Positions 1-6,422 of a DNA stretch of 10,178 nt are shown piece after piece. The notes below the pieces were generated by a model, which was given only the letters and a program-made list of their open reading frames with translations, did no database searches and had not been told where the DNA came from. The stretch's first letter is position 1; the number at the start of each line of letters is the position of its first letter. A program made the position numbers and the translations under genes. Source of the DNA: RGIG8782 sp017475895 (lineage in GTDB: Bacteria; Pseudomonadota; Alphaproteobacteria; Rickettsiales; UBA1997); contig CAMVHP010000035.1 of NCBI GenBank assembly GCA_947167315.1, positions 1-10,178 of the forward strand, given 5' to 3'.

Positions 1-1021
1 TTATATTATTTTTGCTGTCGTTGTTTTGGTTGTTTAGGTTTTTGATGAGTGAAGCCATTTCTGGTATATTCACGTTTAAGATGTTGGTGAGTGGAGTACT
101 TGCAGATAATTGGTTGCCGTTGATTGGATTATTGTTGATTAAATTTTGACTGTTAAGTATGCTTTTGTTTTTTATTTTCGGTACACCATTAAATATACTT
201 TCCTTCAAATTATTTGCATTGTTATTGCTACCGAAAACATTGTTGTTACTGTCAGCTAAATTTTCTTCCTTTTCATCAGCTTCCTTTATTTGTCTTAAAA
301 TCCCATTATTGTTGCCAATGAAAATGTTGTTGTTACTGTTAACTAAATTTCCATTATCGATTTCATTTTCTCGGTCCAAAAGGTTATTTATATCATCTAC
401 AATATTGCTGAGGTCTTCTCCATTGTTTTGAGGTAAATTACTGTTAGACAATGGGTTAATATTATTGTTTAATTCTCCTTTCGCAGAAACAAACTTAACC
501 ATATCCCCAAAGTTTTTTGTTACGTCCGGCATATTGAGAACGAAGCTCACATTTGTTGGTTTATAATCTTTTAAATTATTCTCATCATTGTTTATGTTGT
601 TACTACCAAAAATATCATTATTGATGATGTTGATGTTTTCTTTATTGCTTTTAAATAAATTAATGTTGTTTTCATTAATCATGTTGCCATTTAAGCTAAT
701 ATTGTTGTTTAGCTTTTCGTCGGTCATAAGTTTATCAAACTCCGAAAACATGCCTACAAAGTTGTTGTCCTCTAGTTTTGGCAGATTTTTAAAGATTGCT
801 GTAATATCTGTTGGTTTGTGCTTTAAATTGTTTACACTGTTATTGTTAAACTCTTGTTCATTTTTATTCATATTACTGTCACGATTACTAGCATAGGCTT
901 GACCGAAAGAAGAAAACTTTACATTAACGGTCTTGTTCGCAACGGGAGCACTGACATCTATGAAGAATAGTGTCAGGGTTATGAGTGTTTTTGATATAAA
1001 ATATTTATTCTTATTATTCAT
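1..1021 (-). CDS. Asn-rich exported protein with internal repeats, 3' end outside the window
   Basis: An uninterrupted minus-strand frame runs from ATG at 1021-1019 to the left edge: 340 residues and no stop, so the C-terminus is missing. I do not recognise the family. The N-terminus has a basic start (MNNKNKYFISK) and a hydrophobic stretch at residues 12-22, which suggests Sec export. The cleavage site is unclear; one option is after the AYA at 42-44. The mature part is very rich in Asn, with some Asp, Glu, Ser and Lys. Two units of about 40 residues (66-110 and 150-189) align: both have KPT, then N[LM]P, then NF and GM or GDM, then LNNNI. Shorter echoes of the N[LM]P part lie at 276-285 and 314-324. 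A second motif, NN[DN][IV]F(I)GSNN-like, occurs at 134-142, 230-238 and 259-268. No Shine-Dalgarno is visible. Role unknown; a surface or secreted repeat protein is an inference. Confidence 0.7.
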   Translation of the reverse strand, partial: MNNKNKYFISKTLITLTLFFIDVSAPVANKTVNVKFSSFGQAYASNRDSNMNKNEQEFNNNSVNNLKHKPTDITAIFKNLPKLEDNNFVGMFSEFDKLMTDEKLNNNISLNGNMINENNINLFKSNKENINIINNDIFGSNNINNDENNLKDYKPTNVSFVLNMPDVTKNFGDMVKFVSAKGELNNNINPLSNSNLPQNNGEDLSNIVDDINNLLDRENEIDNGNLVNSNNNIFIGNNNGILRQIKEADEKEENLADSNNNVFGSNNNANNLKESIFNGVPKIKNKSILNSQNLINNNPINGNQLSASTPLTNILNVNIPEMASLIKNLNNQNNDSKNNI

Positions 1022-1046
1022 TGTTTTTACTGTATCGTAGTTATAT

Positions 1047-1109
1047 ACTAATATGATAACATAAAAATTACTGAGTATCAAAATAAAACAATATATTCAC
1101 TAATATGAT
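1047..1109. repeat. 11-bp direct repeat ACTAATATGAT, two exact copies
   Basis: ACTAATATGAT is found exactly at 1047-1057 and 1099-1109, 52 bases apart. A diverged third copy, ATTAATATGTT (9 of 11 matches), lies at 1170-1180. All are upstream of the leftward Asn-rich protein gene. They could be binding sites for a regulator, but the sequence is so A+T-rich that chance similarity is a real alternative. Confidence 0.35.
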
Positions 1110-1242
1110 TATATATGTATAAAAATGATATTTAATACACTTTTTATAGGATATATTTGTATAATTTGTATTAATATGTTACAACATTTATTGCATTCTT
1201 ATTAATTATTATAATCATAATGCAAACGTAAACTTTATTCTC

Positions 1243-1270
1243 TTGACATTTATAAAAAAACATGTACCAT
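1243..1270 (+). promoter_or_regulatory. Candidate promoter for tRNA-Met
   Basis: A perfect -35 box TTGACA at 1243-1248 is followed, after 16 bases, by a weaker -10 box TACCAT at 1265-1270 (4 of 6 consensus bases). Transcription would start near 1277, a few bases before the tRNA. The -35 match is strong; the -10 is only fair. Confidence 0.5.
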
Positions 1271-1284
1271 CACTAATGAAAAAT

Positions 1285-1361
1285 GGCGAAGTAGCTCAGC
1301 TGGTTAGAGCGTCGGAATCATAATCCGCAGGTCGAGGGTTCGAGCCCCCCCTTCGCTACCA
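1285..1361 (+). tRNA. tRNA-Met (CAU), elongator type
   Basis: A 77-base cloverleaf with encoded CCA. Acceptor strands are 1285-1291 and 1351-1357, with discriminator A at 1358 and CCA at 1359-1361. The D arm is 1294-1310, the anticodon arm 1312-1328 with loop AUCAUAA and anticodon CAU at 1319-1321, the variable loop 1329-1333 and the T arm 1334-1350 with loop UUCGAGC. The first pair is G1-U72, not the C-A mismatch of initiator tRNA, and there are no three G-C pairs at the base of the anticodon stem, so this is not the initiator. From memory, the G1-U72 pair and AUCAUAA loop match alphaproteobacterial elongator tRNA-Met. Two stem mismatches (U27-C43, A50-C64) are unusual. A tRNA-Ile with lysidine-modified CAU is less likely. 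Confidence 0.93.
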
Positions 1362-1379
1362 GGATTCTTAGGTTAAGTT

Positions 1380-1419
1380 TTTTGATAATTTTTCCATCAA
1401 AATCCGTCAGCTTTTTTTT
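1380..1419 (+). terminator. Weak possible terminator after tRNA-Met
   Basis: A 7-bp inverted repeat TTTTGAT (1380-1386) / ATCAAAA (1396-1402) with a 9-base loop is followed, nine bases later, by eight T residues (1412-1419). The stem is almost all A-T and the T-run is not directly attached, so this is a weak call. Confidence 0.25.
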
Positions 1420-1475
1420 GGAATCGATGCATATATTTCAAATAGTGCAGATCTGGAGCATCATATGAACTGTGG

Positions 1476-1509
1476 TGCAAAGATATGACAAATATAAATA
1501 TATCTTGCA
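1476..1509 (+). repeat. Imperfect inverted repeat upstream of the polysaccharide operon
   Basis: TGCAAAGATAT at 1476-1486 pairs with ATATCTTGCA at 1500-1509, with one bulged A and a 13-base loop. Five A's follow on the plus strand. It lies about 110 bases before the GT2 start and overlaps the promoter candidate, so it could be an operator or a leader hairpin. No function can be shown from sequence. Confidence 0.35.
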
Positions 1510-1532
1510 AAAAGCGTTATATGTTTTGTAAT
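1505..1532 (+). promoter_or_regulatory. Candidate promoter of the polysaccharide operon
   Basis: TTGCAA (1505-1510, 4 of 6 to TTGACA) and TGTAAT (1527-1532, 5 of 6 to TATAAT) are separated by 16 bases. The site is about 85 bases upstream of the first glycosyltransferase. Weak boxes in A+T-rich DNA make this tentative. Confidence 0.3.
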
Positions 1533-1615
1533 GATGTATGTTGAGTTATAGGAATTAAATGACTCTTTGATTTCTAAATCTCTGTAAATGATGATAAATT
1601 GTATATCGAGTTAAA

Positions 1616-2512
1616 ATGGAAGAAGTAAAAAAAAATGTTTTAAAAACTAATGCCAAGATACCAAAAGTATCGGTATTAACCCCAATTTACAATACAAACC
1701 CTAAATATTTACGTGAGTGCATTGAATCTATATTAAACCAGACATATACTGATTTTGAATTTATAATCTTAAACGATAGCCCAGATAATACCGAAATTGA
1801 AAAAATTGTTAAATCATACAAAGACCAGCGCATAAGATATTATAAAAATGAAAAAAATATGGGTATATCGGACTCTCGCAATATATTGATTGACCTAGCT
1901 AAAGGTGAATATTTAGCTATATTTGACCATGATGACATTTCTCTTCCAACCCGCCTAGAGCAAGAAGTAGAAATACTAGATATGCACCCAGAAATTGGTG
2001 TTGTATCAGGTCAACTTCATCGTTTTCCAAAAGAAAGCTATTCTTTCCATCCCGAAAACAATATTCAGATTAAATTTACCTTAATGTACTCCAATGTTAT
2101 CGCTCATACTGCAGCAATGTTTCGTAAATCTGTTTTGATTGACAACAATATCAGATATGAAAAGAATTTTTCACCGGCGGAAGATTATAGAATGGTGTTA
2201 AGACTTATTCCCTATACAATGTTTTATAATATACAAGCTGTCCTTGTAAATTATCGAGATGAAGAAACAAATACAACACATACAAACTGGGATAAAATGG
2301 TCAATGCGGATGCTATTTGCAGATGTTATGCTGCAAAAGAATACCCTTATTTATACCAAGCGGTTCAAAATAGTAGTATTCATAACACGACACAATGGGT
2401 TAGGTTATTTGACTTAATTCCTTTTATAAAAATCAAGATAAAATCAAACAAAAGGAAATATTATCTCTTCGGTTTTATTCCTTTTTTATCAATAAAGAGT
2501 AAGTCCAAATGA
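1616..2512 (+). CDS. Family 2 glycosyltransferase (surface polysaccharide)
   Basis: A 298-residue GT-A fold transferase that should move a sugar from a nucleotide sugar to a growing glycan at the inner face of the membrane. Visible signatures are the opening strand VSVLTPIYN (18-26), the nucleotide-binding ND (53-54), the NMG...SRN segment (81-89), the metal-binding DHDD (104-107), and PAED (187-190), the usual position of the catalytic acidic residue. The donor and acceptor cannot be read from the sequence. The C-terminal 36 residues depart from the family core and carry two copies of a hydrophobic/basic repeat (263-276 and 281-294) of the form LF-x-x-IPF-x-x-IK, shared with the GT8 two genes downstream. 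The start is the only ATG after an in-frame TGA at 1589; no strong ribosome site is seen. The stop overlaps the next start as ATGA. Confidence 0.9.
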   Translation: MEEVKKNVLKTNAKIPKVSVLTPIYNTNPKYLRECIESILNQTYTDFEFIILNDSPDNTEIEKIVKSYKDQRIRYYKNEKNMGISDSRNILIDLAKGEYLAIFDHDDISLPTRLEQEVEILDMHPEIGVVSGQLHRFPKESYSFHPENNIQIKFTLMYSNVIAHTAAMFRKSVLIDNNIRYEKNFSPAEDYRMVLRLIPYTMFYNIQAVLVNYRDEETNTTHTNWDKMVNADAICRCYAAKEYPYLYQAVQNSSIHNTTQWVRLFDLIPFIKIKIKSNKRKYYLFGFIPFLSIKSKSK

Positions 2513-4362
2513 ATAATATTTATAAGTTGATTGATAAAAAAACAGTTATTTCTTTCGATATATTCGATACGTTGCTTTTGCGTCCGTTCGTTAAACCGGC
2601 GGATTTATTTACATATATAGAACAAATTACAAAAAAGAACGACTTTGCCTATGCTAGACAGAACGCGGAAACTGTTTTTTATAATAAATTCGGCTACTCA
2701 AAAGAAGCAAATATAGAAGATATATATTCAGTAATGCCTGACGAATACGCAGAATTAAAAGATTTAGAATTAAATTTAGAATCAACGGGTCTAAAAATAA
2801 ATCAGGAAGTGAAAAAGATATATGATTATGCCGTAGAAAAAGGGAAAACTATAATAATCGCTTCTGATATGTATTTACCCTCGGATTTTATAGAATCTGT
2901 TCTGAAGTCTAATGGTATAACCAAATATAAAAAACTTTATCTTTCCAACCAAATAAATAAAAGGAAAAATAGGGGCGATATGTATGATTATATTATTGAT
3001 GATTTAAAAATCGCACCAACACAAATTTTGCATATTGGTGATAATAAAAAATCTGATTTTGAGCAGGCTAAAAAACGTAAGATAACGCCTTATTTATACG
3101 TTAAAGTAATTGATAGATTTCTAAATACTGCGCCTAGGTGGTTTAAGAAATTCTATGAGGCTTATAAAAATCATATTTTCGTATCTATCCTAACCGCCTT
3201 AATATCACAGAAAAAGCAAAATAAAGATTACTGGTATAATTTCGGATATGATATTGCAGGAGCAGTAGTTTATTCATATACTCGCTGGATTTATAATATA
3301 GCAAACGAAGAAAATATCAGAAATGTTCTATTTGTTGCTCGTGATGGGTATATTGCTCAAAAAGTATTTAATATATTTAACACCGATAATATTAAAACGC
3401 ATTATGTTTATGCACCAAGAATATTAAATTACACAGCAAACCTTGATTATGATCCTAAATTACCAGAGCAACCGAGAATAGTTTGCGAATATTTTAAGCA
3501 AAATACCGGTAAATTATCCCCTCAACAGTTTATAGAGAATAATATCGATAAATTTAAGAAATTATCGGCTCAAGAAAAGAAAAATACTGGTTATTCCGAA
3601 TATATCAAGAACATGGTTGGAAACGATAAAATAGTTGGCGTTGTTGATACAATAAGCGGACAATTATCCGGACAAAAGTTAATAGAAAAAGAATCCGGTA
3701 TTAAAACTCACGGTTTCTATATGATGACAATTCCTGGTAGATCGGTCCTTAATGAAATGAAGCATTCAGATTATTACAAAGGGTCATTACGCGATGTTTT
3801 ATCTCAAAATAAAAAATGTGATATTATCGAACTTATATTTTCTGCACATGAAAACCCGATAGTTACATTATATAAACAAAAACCGGTATATAAAGAAAAA
3901 ATATCTGCGTTTGAGCAAATGCGTCAAAAAATCCATACAAGAATGGAAGAAGGTATTTTAGATTTTGCAAATGATATAAATAATCGCTTAGCCGGTAAAG
4001 GTGTTAACATAGAAGACTATTGTATTTTAGACTTACTAAACCAATATGTAAAATATCCGGCAAAAGAAGATATCAGGGCTATGTTTGATGTAACTGTTTC
4101 TCCTTATGCAGATAATAGTTTATATGTACCTTTATTTTCTGCACCAATTTCATTTTGGAAAATATGGGAAACAAAGAAACTTTTATGGAATACACCATTA
4201 CAAGAATTCTTTCTTGTTCTATTAAATCCTATCAAAATCAAGATGCGTGGTTTGAAAAAATTGTCTATCGTATTCTTTCCGGCATTAAAACACAGTATAT
4301 TCAGCATTTCGATTTTCAATAGATATGGTATTTCAATAGGAGATGTTCAAAATGTCAGATAA
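2509..4362 (+). CDS. COG5610-like large HAD-superfamily protein of a polysaccharide cluster
   Basis: A 617-residue protein. Its N-terminal third is a HAD domain: motif I FDIFDTLL at 16-23 with nucleophile D17, motif II ASD at 118-120, motif III lysines within KRK at 151-153, and motif IV GDN-x-x-SD at 177-183. The second acidic residue of motif I is replaced by F19, as in HADs that lack the usual acid/base Asp. The C-terminal part starts with a segment around FVARDGY (275-281), typical of this large two-domain family. Such proteins are predicted hydrolases found beside glycosyltransferases in LPS and capsule clusters; the substrate is unknown. The last 60 residues are hydrophobic and basic (for example NPIKIK) and may be a degenerate form of the tail repeat in its neighbours. 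Start ATG lies inside ATGA with the GT2 gene, so translation is probably coupled. Confidence 0.85.
   Translation: MNNIYKLIDKKTVISFDIFDTLLLRPFVKPADLFTYIEQITKKNDFAYARQNAETVFYNKFGYSKEANIEDIYSVMPDEYAELKDLELNLESTGLKINQEVKKIYDYAVEKGKTIIIASDMYLPSDFIESVLKSNGITKYKKLYLSNQINKRKNRGDMYDYIIDDLKIAPTQILHIGDNKKSDFEQAKKRKITPYLYVKVIDRFLNTAPRWFKKFYEAYKNHIFVSILTALISQKKQNKDYWYNFGYDIAGAVVYSYTRWIYNIANEENIRNVLFVARDGYIAQKVFNIFNTDNIKTHYVYAPRILNYTANLDYDPKLPEQPRIVCEYFKQNTGKLSPQQFIENNIDKFKKLSAQEKKNTGYSEYIKNMVGNDKIVGVVDTISGQLSGQKLIEKESGIKTHGFYMMTIPGRSVLNEMKHSDYYKGSLRDVLSQNKKCDIIELIFSAHENPIVTLYKQKPVYKEKISAFEQMRQKIHTRMEEGILDFANDINNRLAGKGVNIEDYCILDLLNQYVKYPAKEDIRAMFDVTVSPYADNSLYVPLFSAPISFWKIWETKKLLWNTPLQEFFLVLLNPIKIKMRGLKKLSIVFFPALKHSIFSISIFNRYGISIGDVQNVR
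4338..4342 (+). promoter_or_regulatory. Ribosome binding site that sets the GT8 start
   Basis: AGGAG at 4338-4342 touches the upstream ATG (4343), leaving no space for initiation there. It sits nine bases before the second in-frame ATG (4352), which is therefore the better start. Confidence 0.65.
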
Positions 4363-5494
4363 GCATTACCTAAACGTTGTTTTGACGGGAGATGAAAATT
4401 ATGTAATGCCGATGGGCGTTGCCATGTTTTCTATCGTTAAGAATCTAAATCCGAATTATATTGCTCGTTTCTTCTTGCTTGTTTCCGGCTGGGCGGAAAA
4501 GCAAGAACAAGAAATCAGACAAGTTAATAACTGCGAAATAAATATTATCCATGTAGAGCAATATCTACATTATTTTAAGTCGGCAGATGTTAAGAAAATG
4601 AAGCTCGACTATATAAAAAATTTAACACCATATTACAGATTGCTTATACCAAAGATTTTACCAAATGATGTTGATAAGGCATTTTATTTTGATGCTGATA
4701 TGGTGGCGGATGTGGATTTATCATCAATATATGATACAGTTAATGAAAAAACATTATTATCAGCTGTTATAGAATTAGTGGCTAACACATATAGACAAAC
4801 TGTTTTAAGTCATCTATCGGAATGGCGTGAATTTTCAAAATTTAATAAAGACCATAACGAAGCACCATATTTTAACGCGGGCTTCTTTTTGATGAATATT
4901 TCTATGGCCAGAGAATTAAAAATTTTTGATGATTTTATGGCTTTCTTAAAAAAACATCCCAACCCACCATACGCGGACCAAGATACCCTTAATGCTGTAT
5001 GCGGTCAAAAATATGCTGATCGAATGGTGTATTTAGACCCTTCATGGAATGTATTCTGTGATATGAATTATAATGTAGATTTATATTTTAAAGCAGCATA
5101 CTCATATTATTTAATTCGCCAAAGTTTTGCAAATCCACGTATATACCATTATGCTGGAGCAAATAAACCTTGGATAAATAAAGAAGTTCTTCATTACTGG
5201 AGTGTCTGGAATAATTATTTTGAAATATCTCCATTTTGCAAAAAGGCTTGGAATGAACCAGAACGTCTCGATAAATATTGGTTGTTTTTCTGTGGTATTC
5301 CATTAGTTCGTATCAAAAAAACTCAAGACTGTTCTACACTAAAGGTATATTTATTTAGTTTTCTACCGTTATTCAAGAAATACCCCAAGACGCTGAAGAT
5401 ATATCTATTGGCTATACCTTTTATTGAATACAACAAATTACGTATAAAGCTGTTTGGTATTCCGATTATCAATATAAAATTATTCCAAATATGA
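4352..5494 (+). CDS. Family 8 glycosyltransferase (LgtC/WaaJ-like) with tail repeats
   Basis: 380 residues from ATG 4352, chosen over ATG 4343 because of the ribosome site; residue numbers here follow the longer form. GT8 enzymes add galactose or glucose from UDP-sugars, usually to LPS core or similar glycans. Family marks seen are NVVLTGDENY (11-20) for nucleotide binding, the metal-binding DAD (117-119), FNAGFFLMN (177-185), DQD-x-LN (212-217) and IYHYAGANKPW (267-277). The catalytic domain ends near residue 300. The remaining 80 residues hold four tandem-like copies of a hydrophobic/basic repeat (311-326, 334-347, 352-365, 367-380) with the pattern YLF-x-x-P-hydrophobic-x-x-K. The same repeat ends the GT2 protein. 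It may attach the enzymes to the membrane, which is inference. The gene overlaps the HAD gene by 11 bases. Confidence 0.9.
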   Translation: MSDKHYLNVVLTGDENYVMPMGVAMFSIVKNLNPNYIARFFLLVSGWAEKQEQEIRQVNNCEINIIHVEQYLHYFKSADVKKMKLDYIKNLTPYYRLLIPKILPNDVDKAFYFDADMVADVDLSSIYDTVNEKTLLSAVIELVANTYRQTVLSHLSEWREFSKFNKDHNEAPYFNAGFFLMNISMARELKIFDDFMAFLKKHPNPPYADQDTLNAVCGQKYADRMVYLDPSWNVFCDMNYNVDLYFKAAYSYYLIRQSFANPRIYHYAGANKPWINKEVLHYWSVWNNYFEISPFCKKAWNEPERLDKYWLFFCGIPLVRIKKTQDCSTLKVYLFSFLPLFKKYPKTLKIYLLAIPFIEYNKLRIKLFGIPIINIKLFQI

Positions 5495-5661
5495 CAGATT
5501 ATAGAAATGGAAATTATTGTGTATTTTACGTTTCAGAACCTTATAACGGTGGAAATTTAGGAGTGAATACCAGTCCTGATTTTGCAGTATACCGCATGTT
5601 GCAAGCATTGAAGGACAATGATTCAATAGTTAAAACGGCTGGAAAAAGCGGTAATTATTAG
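5491..5661 (+). pseudogene. 56-codon ORF, possible N-terminal fragment of a ThsB/TIR-like protein
   Basis: The frame runs from ATG 5491, overlapping the GT8 stop as ATGA, to TAG at 5659-5661. The first 45 residues (YCVFYVSEPYN at 9-19, NLG at 22-24, PDF-x-x-YRML at 29-37, NDS at 43-45) resemble, from memory, the start of TIR-like proteins of the MTH538/ThsB type (DUF1863), where a hydrophobic strand, an SEPFN-like turn and a DF...Y...L helix come before a KTYSVRDGSDW-like block. That block is missing: the sequence departs after NDS and stops eleven residues later, and neither other frame continues it. A full domain is over 100 residues. It is therefore best read as a remnant, though a real small protein coupled to the GT8 gene is possible. 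The homology was not tested by a search. Confidence 0.4.
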
Positions 5662-5671
5662 TATTAAATAT

Positions 5672-5676
5672 AGAGA
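5672..5676 (+). promoter_or_regulatory. Weak ribosome binding site before the acetyltransferase
   Basis: AGAGA at 5672-5676 directly touches ATG 5677 and lies six bases before the in-frame ATG at 5683. The spacing favours 5683 as the original start codon. Confidence 0.35.
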
Positions 5677-6402
5677 ATGGATATGAAAAAATTTTTTGCA
5701 AGTATTTTGTGTGGCTTTATACCCTCAAAAGAAAAAAGGCAAGTAATTAGAAAAGTTTTGTTAAATAAATGTGTACCGCCTCAAGAACCTCAAAATACTT
5801 ATCTCATAGATTATAGAGATGATATGGCTTTTATAAATCAAGGAATTTATTGTAATGAATCTTATATAAAACTATCAAATAATGTTTTATTACAAAAATG
5901 TATGAATATTTATGAAGGAACTATTATAGGGTGATATACATATTTAGGCGATTATACAACGGTCGATAGATTAGTATCTATTGGAAAATATTGCAGCATA
6001 GCAGACCATGTTCTTATTGGTGCCACTAGACATCCTACAGATTGGTTATCAACCTCTCCATTTCAATACGATGAATGGTTAGATAGTGATGCAAAAAAAT
6101 TAAGTTGGGAAATCGGGAAGAAAACTATTATTGGTAACGACGTATGGATAGGATCAAAAGCAATCATCCAAACAGGTATAACAGTGGGAGACGGAGCAAT
6201 TATTGGTAGTGGGGCTGTTGTAACAAGAGATGTTCCTCCTTATGCTATCGTAGCCGGTGTTCCTGCAAAAATTATAAGATATAGGTTTAGTCAAGATATA
6301 ATCGAACAATCATTGAACATTTGTTGGTGGAATTTACCACATGAGGAAATTCGTAAACTTCCATTTAACAATATAAATAAATGTTTGGAGTTGTTAAAAT
6401 AA
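5677..6402 (+). pseudogene. Hexapeptide-repeat acetyltransferase interrupted by an in-frame TGA
   Basis: One frame of 242 codons is interrupted only by TGA at codon 86 (5932-5934). The part before it is 85 residues, beginning MKKFF and containing FIPSKEKR (15-22), an N-terminal motif common in polysaccharide-cluster transferases. The part after it continues the left-handed beta-helix: YTYLGDYTT (87-95), SIGKYCSIA (101-109), HPTDWLSTSPF with the probable catalytic His119, NDVWIG, and a GVPAKIIRYRF end. These are marks of the LbH xenobiotic-acyltransferase-like family (about 210 residues), which O-acetylates sugars or other hydroxyls from acetyl-CoA. The TGA falls in the coil region just before YTYLG and no plausible restart follows, so the product should be inactive unless the stop is read through. 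A single-base change or sequencing error is the simplest cause. The start is ATG 5677 or, by ribosome-site spacing, ATG 5683. Confidence 0.8.
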
Positions 6403-6422
6403 GTTTATTTGTAAAGAAATGT

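Larger units (their letters stand above)
1022..1284. other. Divergent A+T-rich intergenic region
   Basis: No coding frame is convincing here. The region separates the Asn-rich protein gene (leftward) from tRNA-Met (rightward), so it should carry both promoters. A perfect TATAAT on the minus strand at 1113-1108 could serve the leftward gene, but no good -35 box lies at the right distance, and such hexamers are common by chance in this base composition. An 11-base direct repeat and the tRNA promoter candidate are listed separately. Confidence 0.5.
1362..1615. other. Non-coding leader between tRNA-Met and the polysaccharide genes
   Basis: No credible gene. The GT2 reading frame has a TGA at 1589-1591 and no ATG, GTG or TTG between it and 1616. 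The region holds the weak terminator, an imperfect hairpin and a promoter candidate listed separately, so the polysaccharide genes probably have their own promoter here. Confidence 0.5.

Noticed and set aside
159..896. Two plus-strand Leu/Ser-rich frames (159-431 and 588-896).
   Set aside because: They are opposite-strand shadows of the Asn-rich gene: AAT/AAC codons read backwards give Leu, Val and Ile runs. They have no ribosome sites, no domains and no continuity between them.
1285..1400. tRNA-Met as an integration site for a genomic island that carries the polysaccharide genes.
   Set aside because: I found no second copy of the tRNA 3' end in the window and no integrase or transposase gene.
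5932..5934. TGA read as Trp, Gly or selenocysteine (recoding).
   Set aside because: TGA ends the GT2 and GT8 genes at natural positions, no other intact gene here contains an internal TGA, and no recoding hairpin is evident after the codon.
6184..6402. Separate 72-residue gene starting at GTG 6184.
   Set aside because: It is the C-terminal end of the interrupted acetyltransferase, in the same frame as the upstream part, and begins in the middle of a beta-helix repeat.
6396..6409. AAATAA-GT-TTATTT hairpin as a shared terminator between the convergent genes.
   Set aside because: The stem is six A-T pairs with a two-base loop, too weak and too likely by chance. No G+C-containing hairpin occurs between 6390 and 6440.
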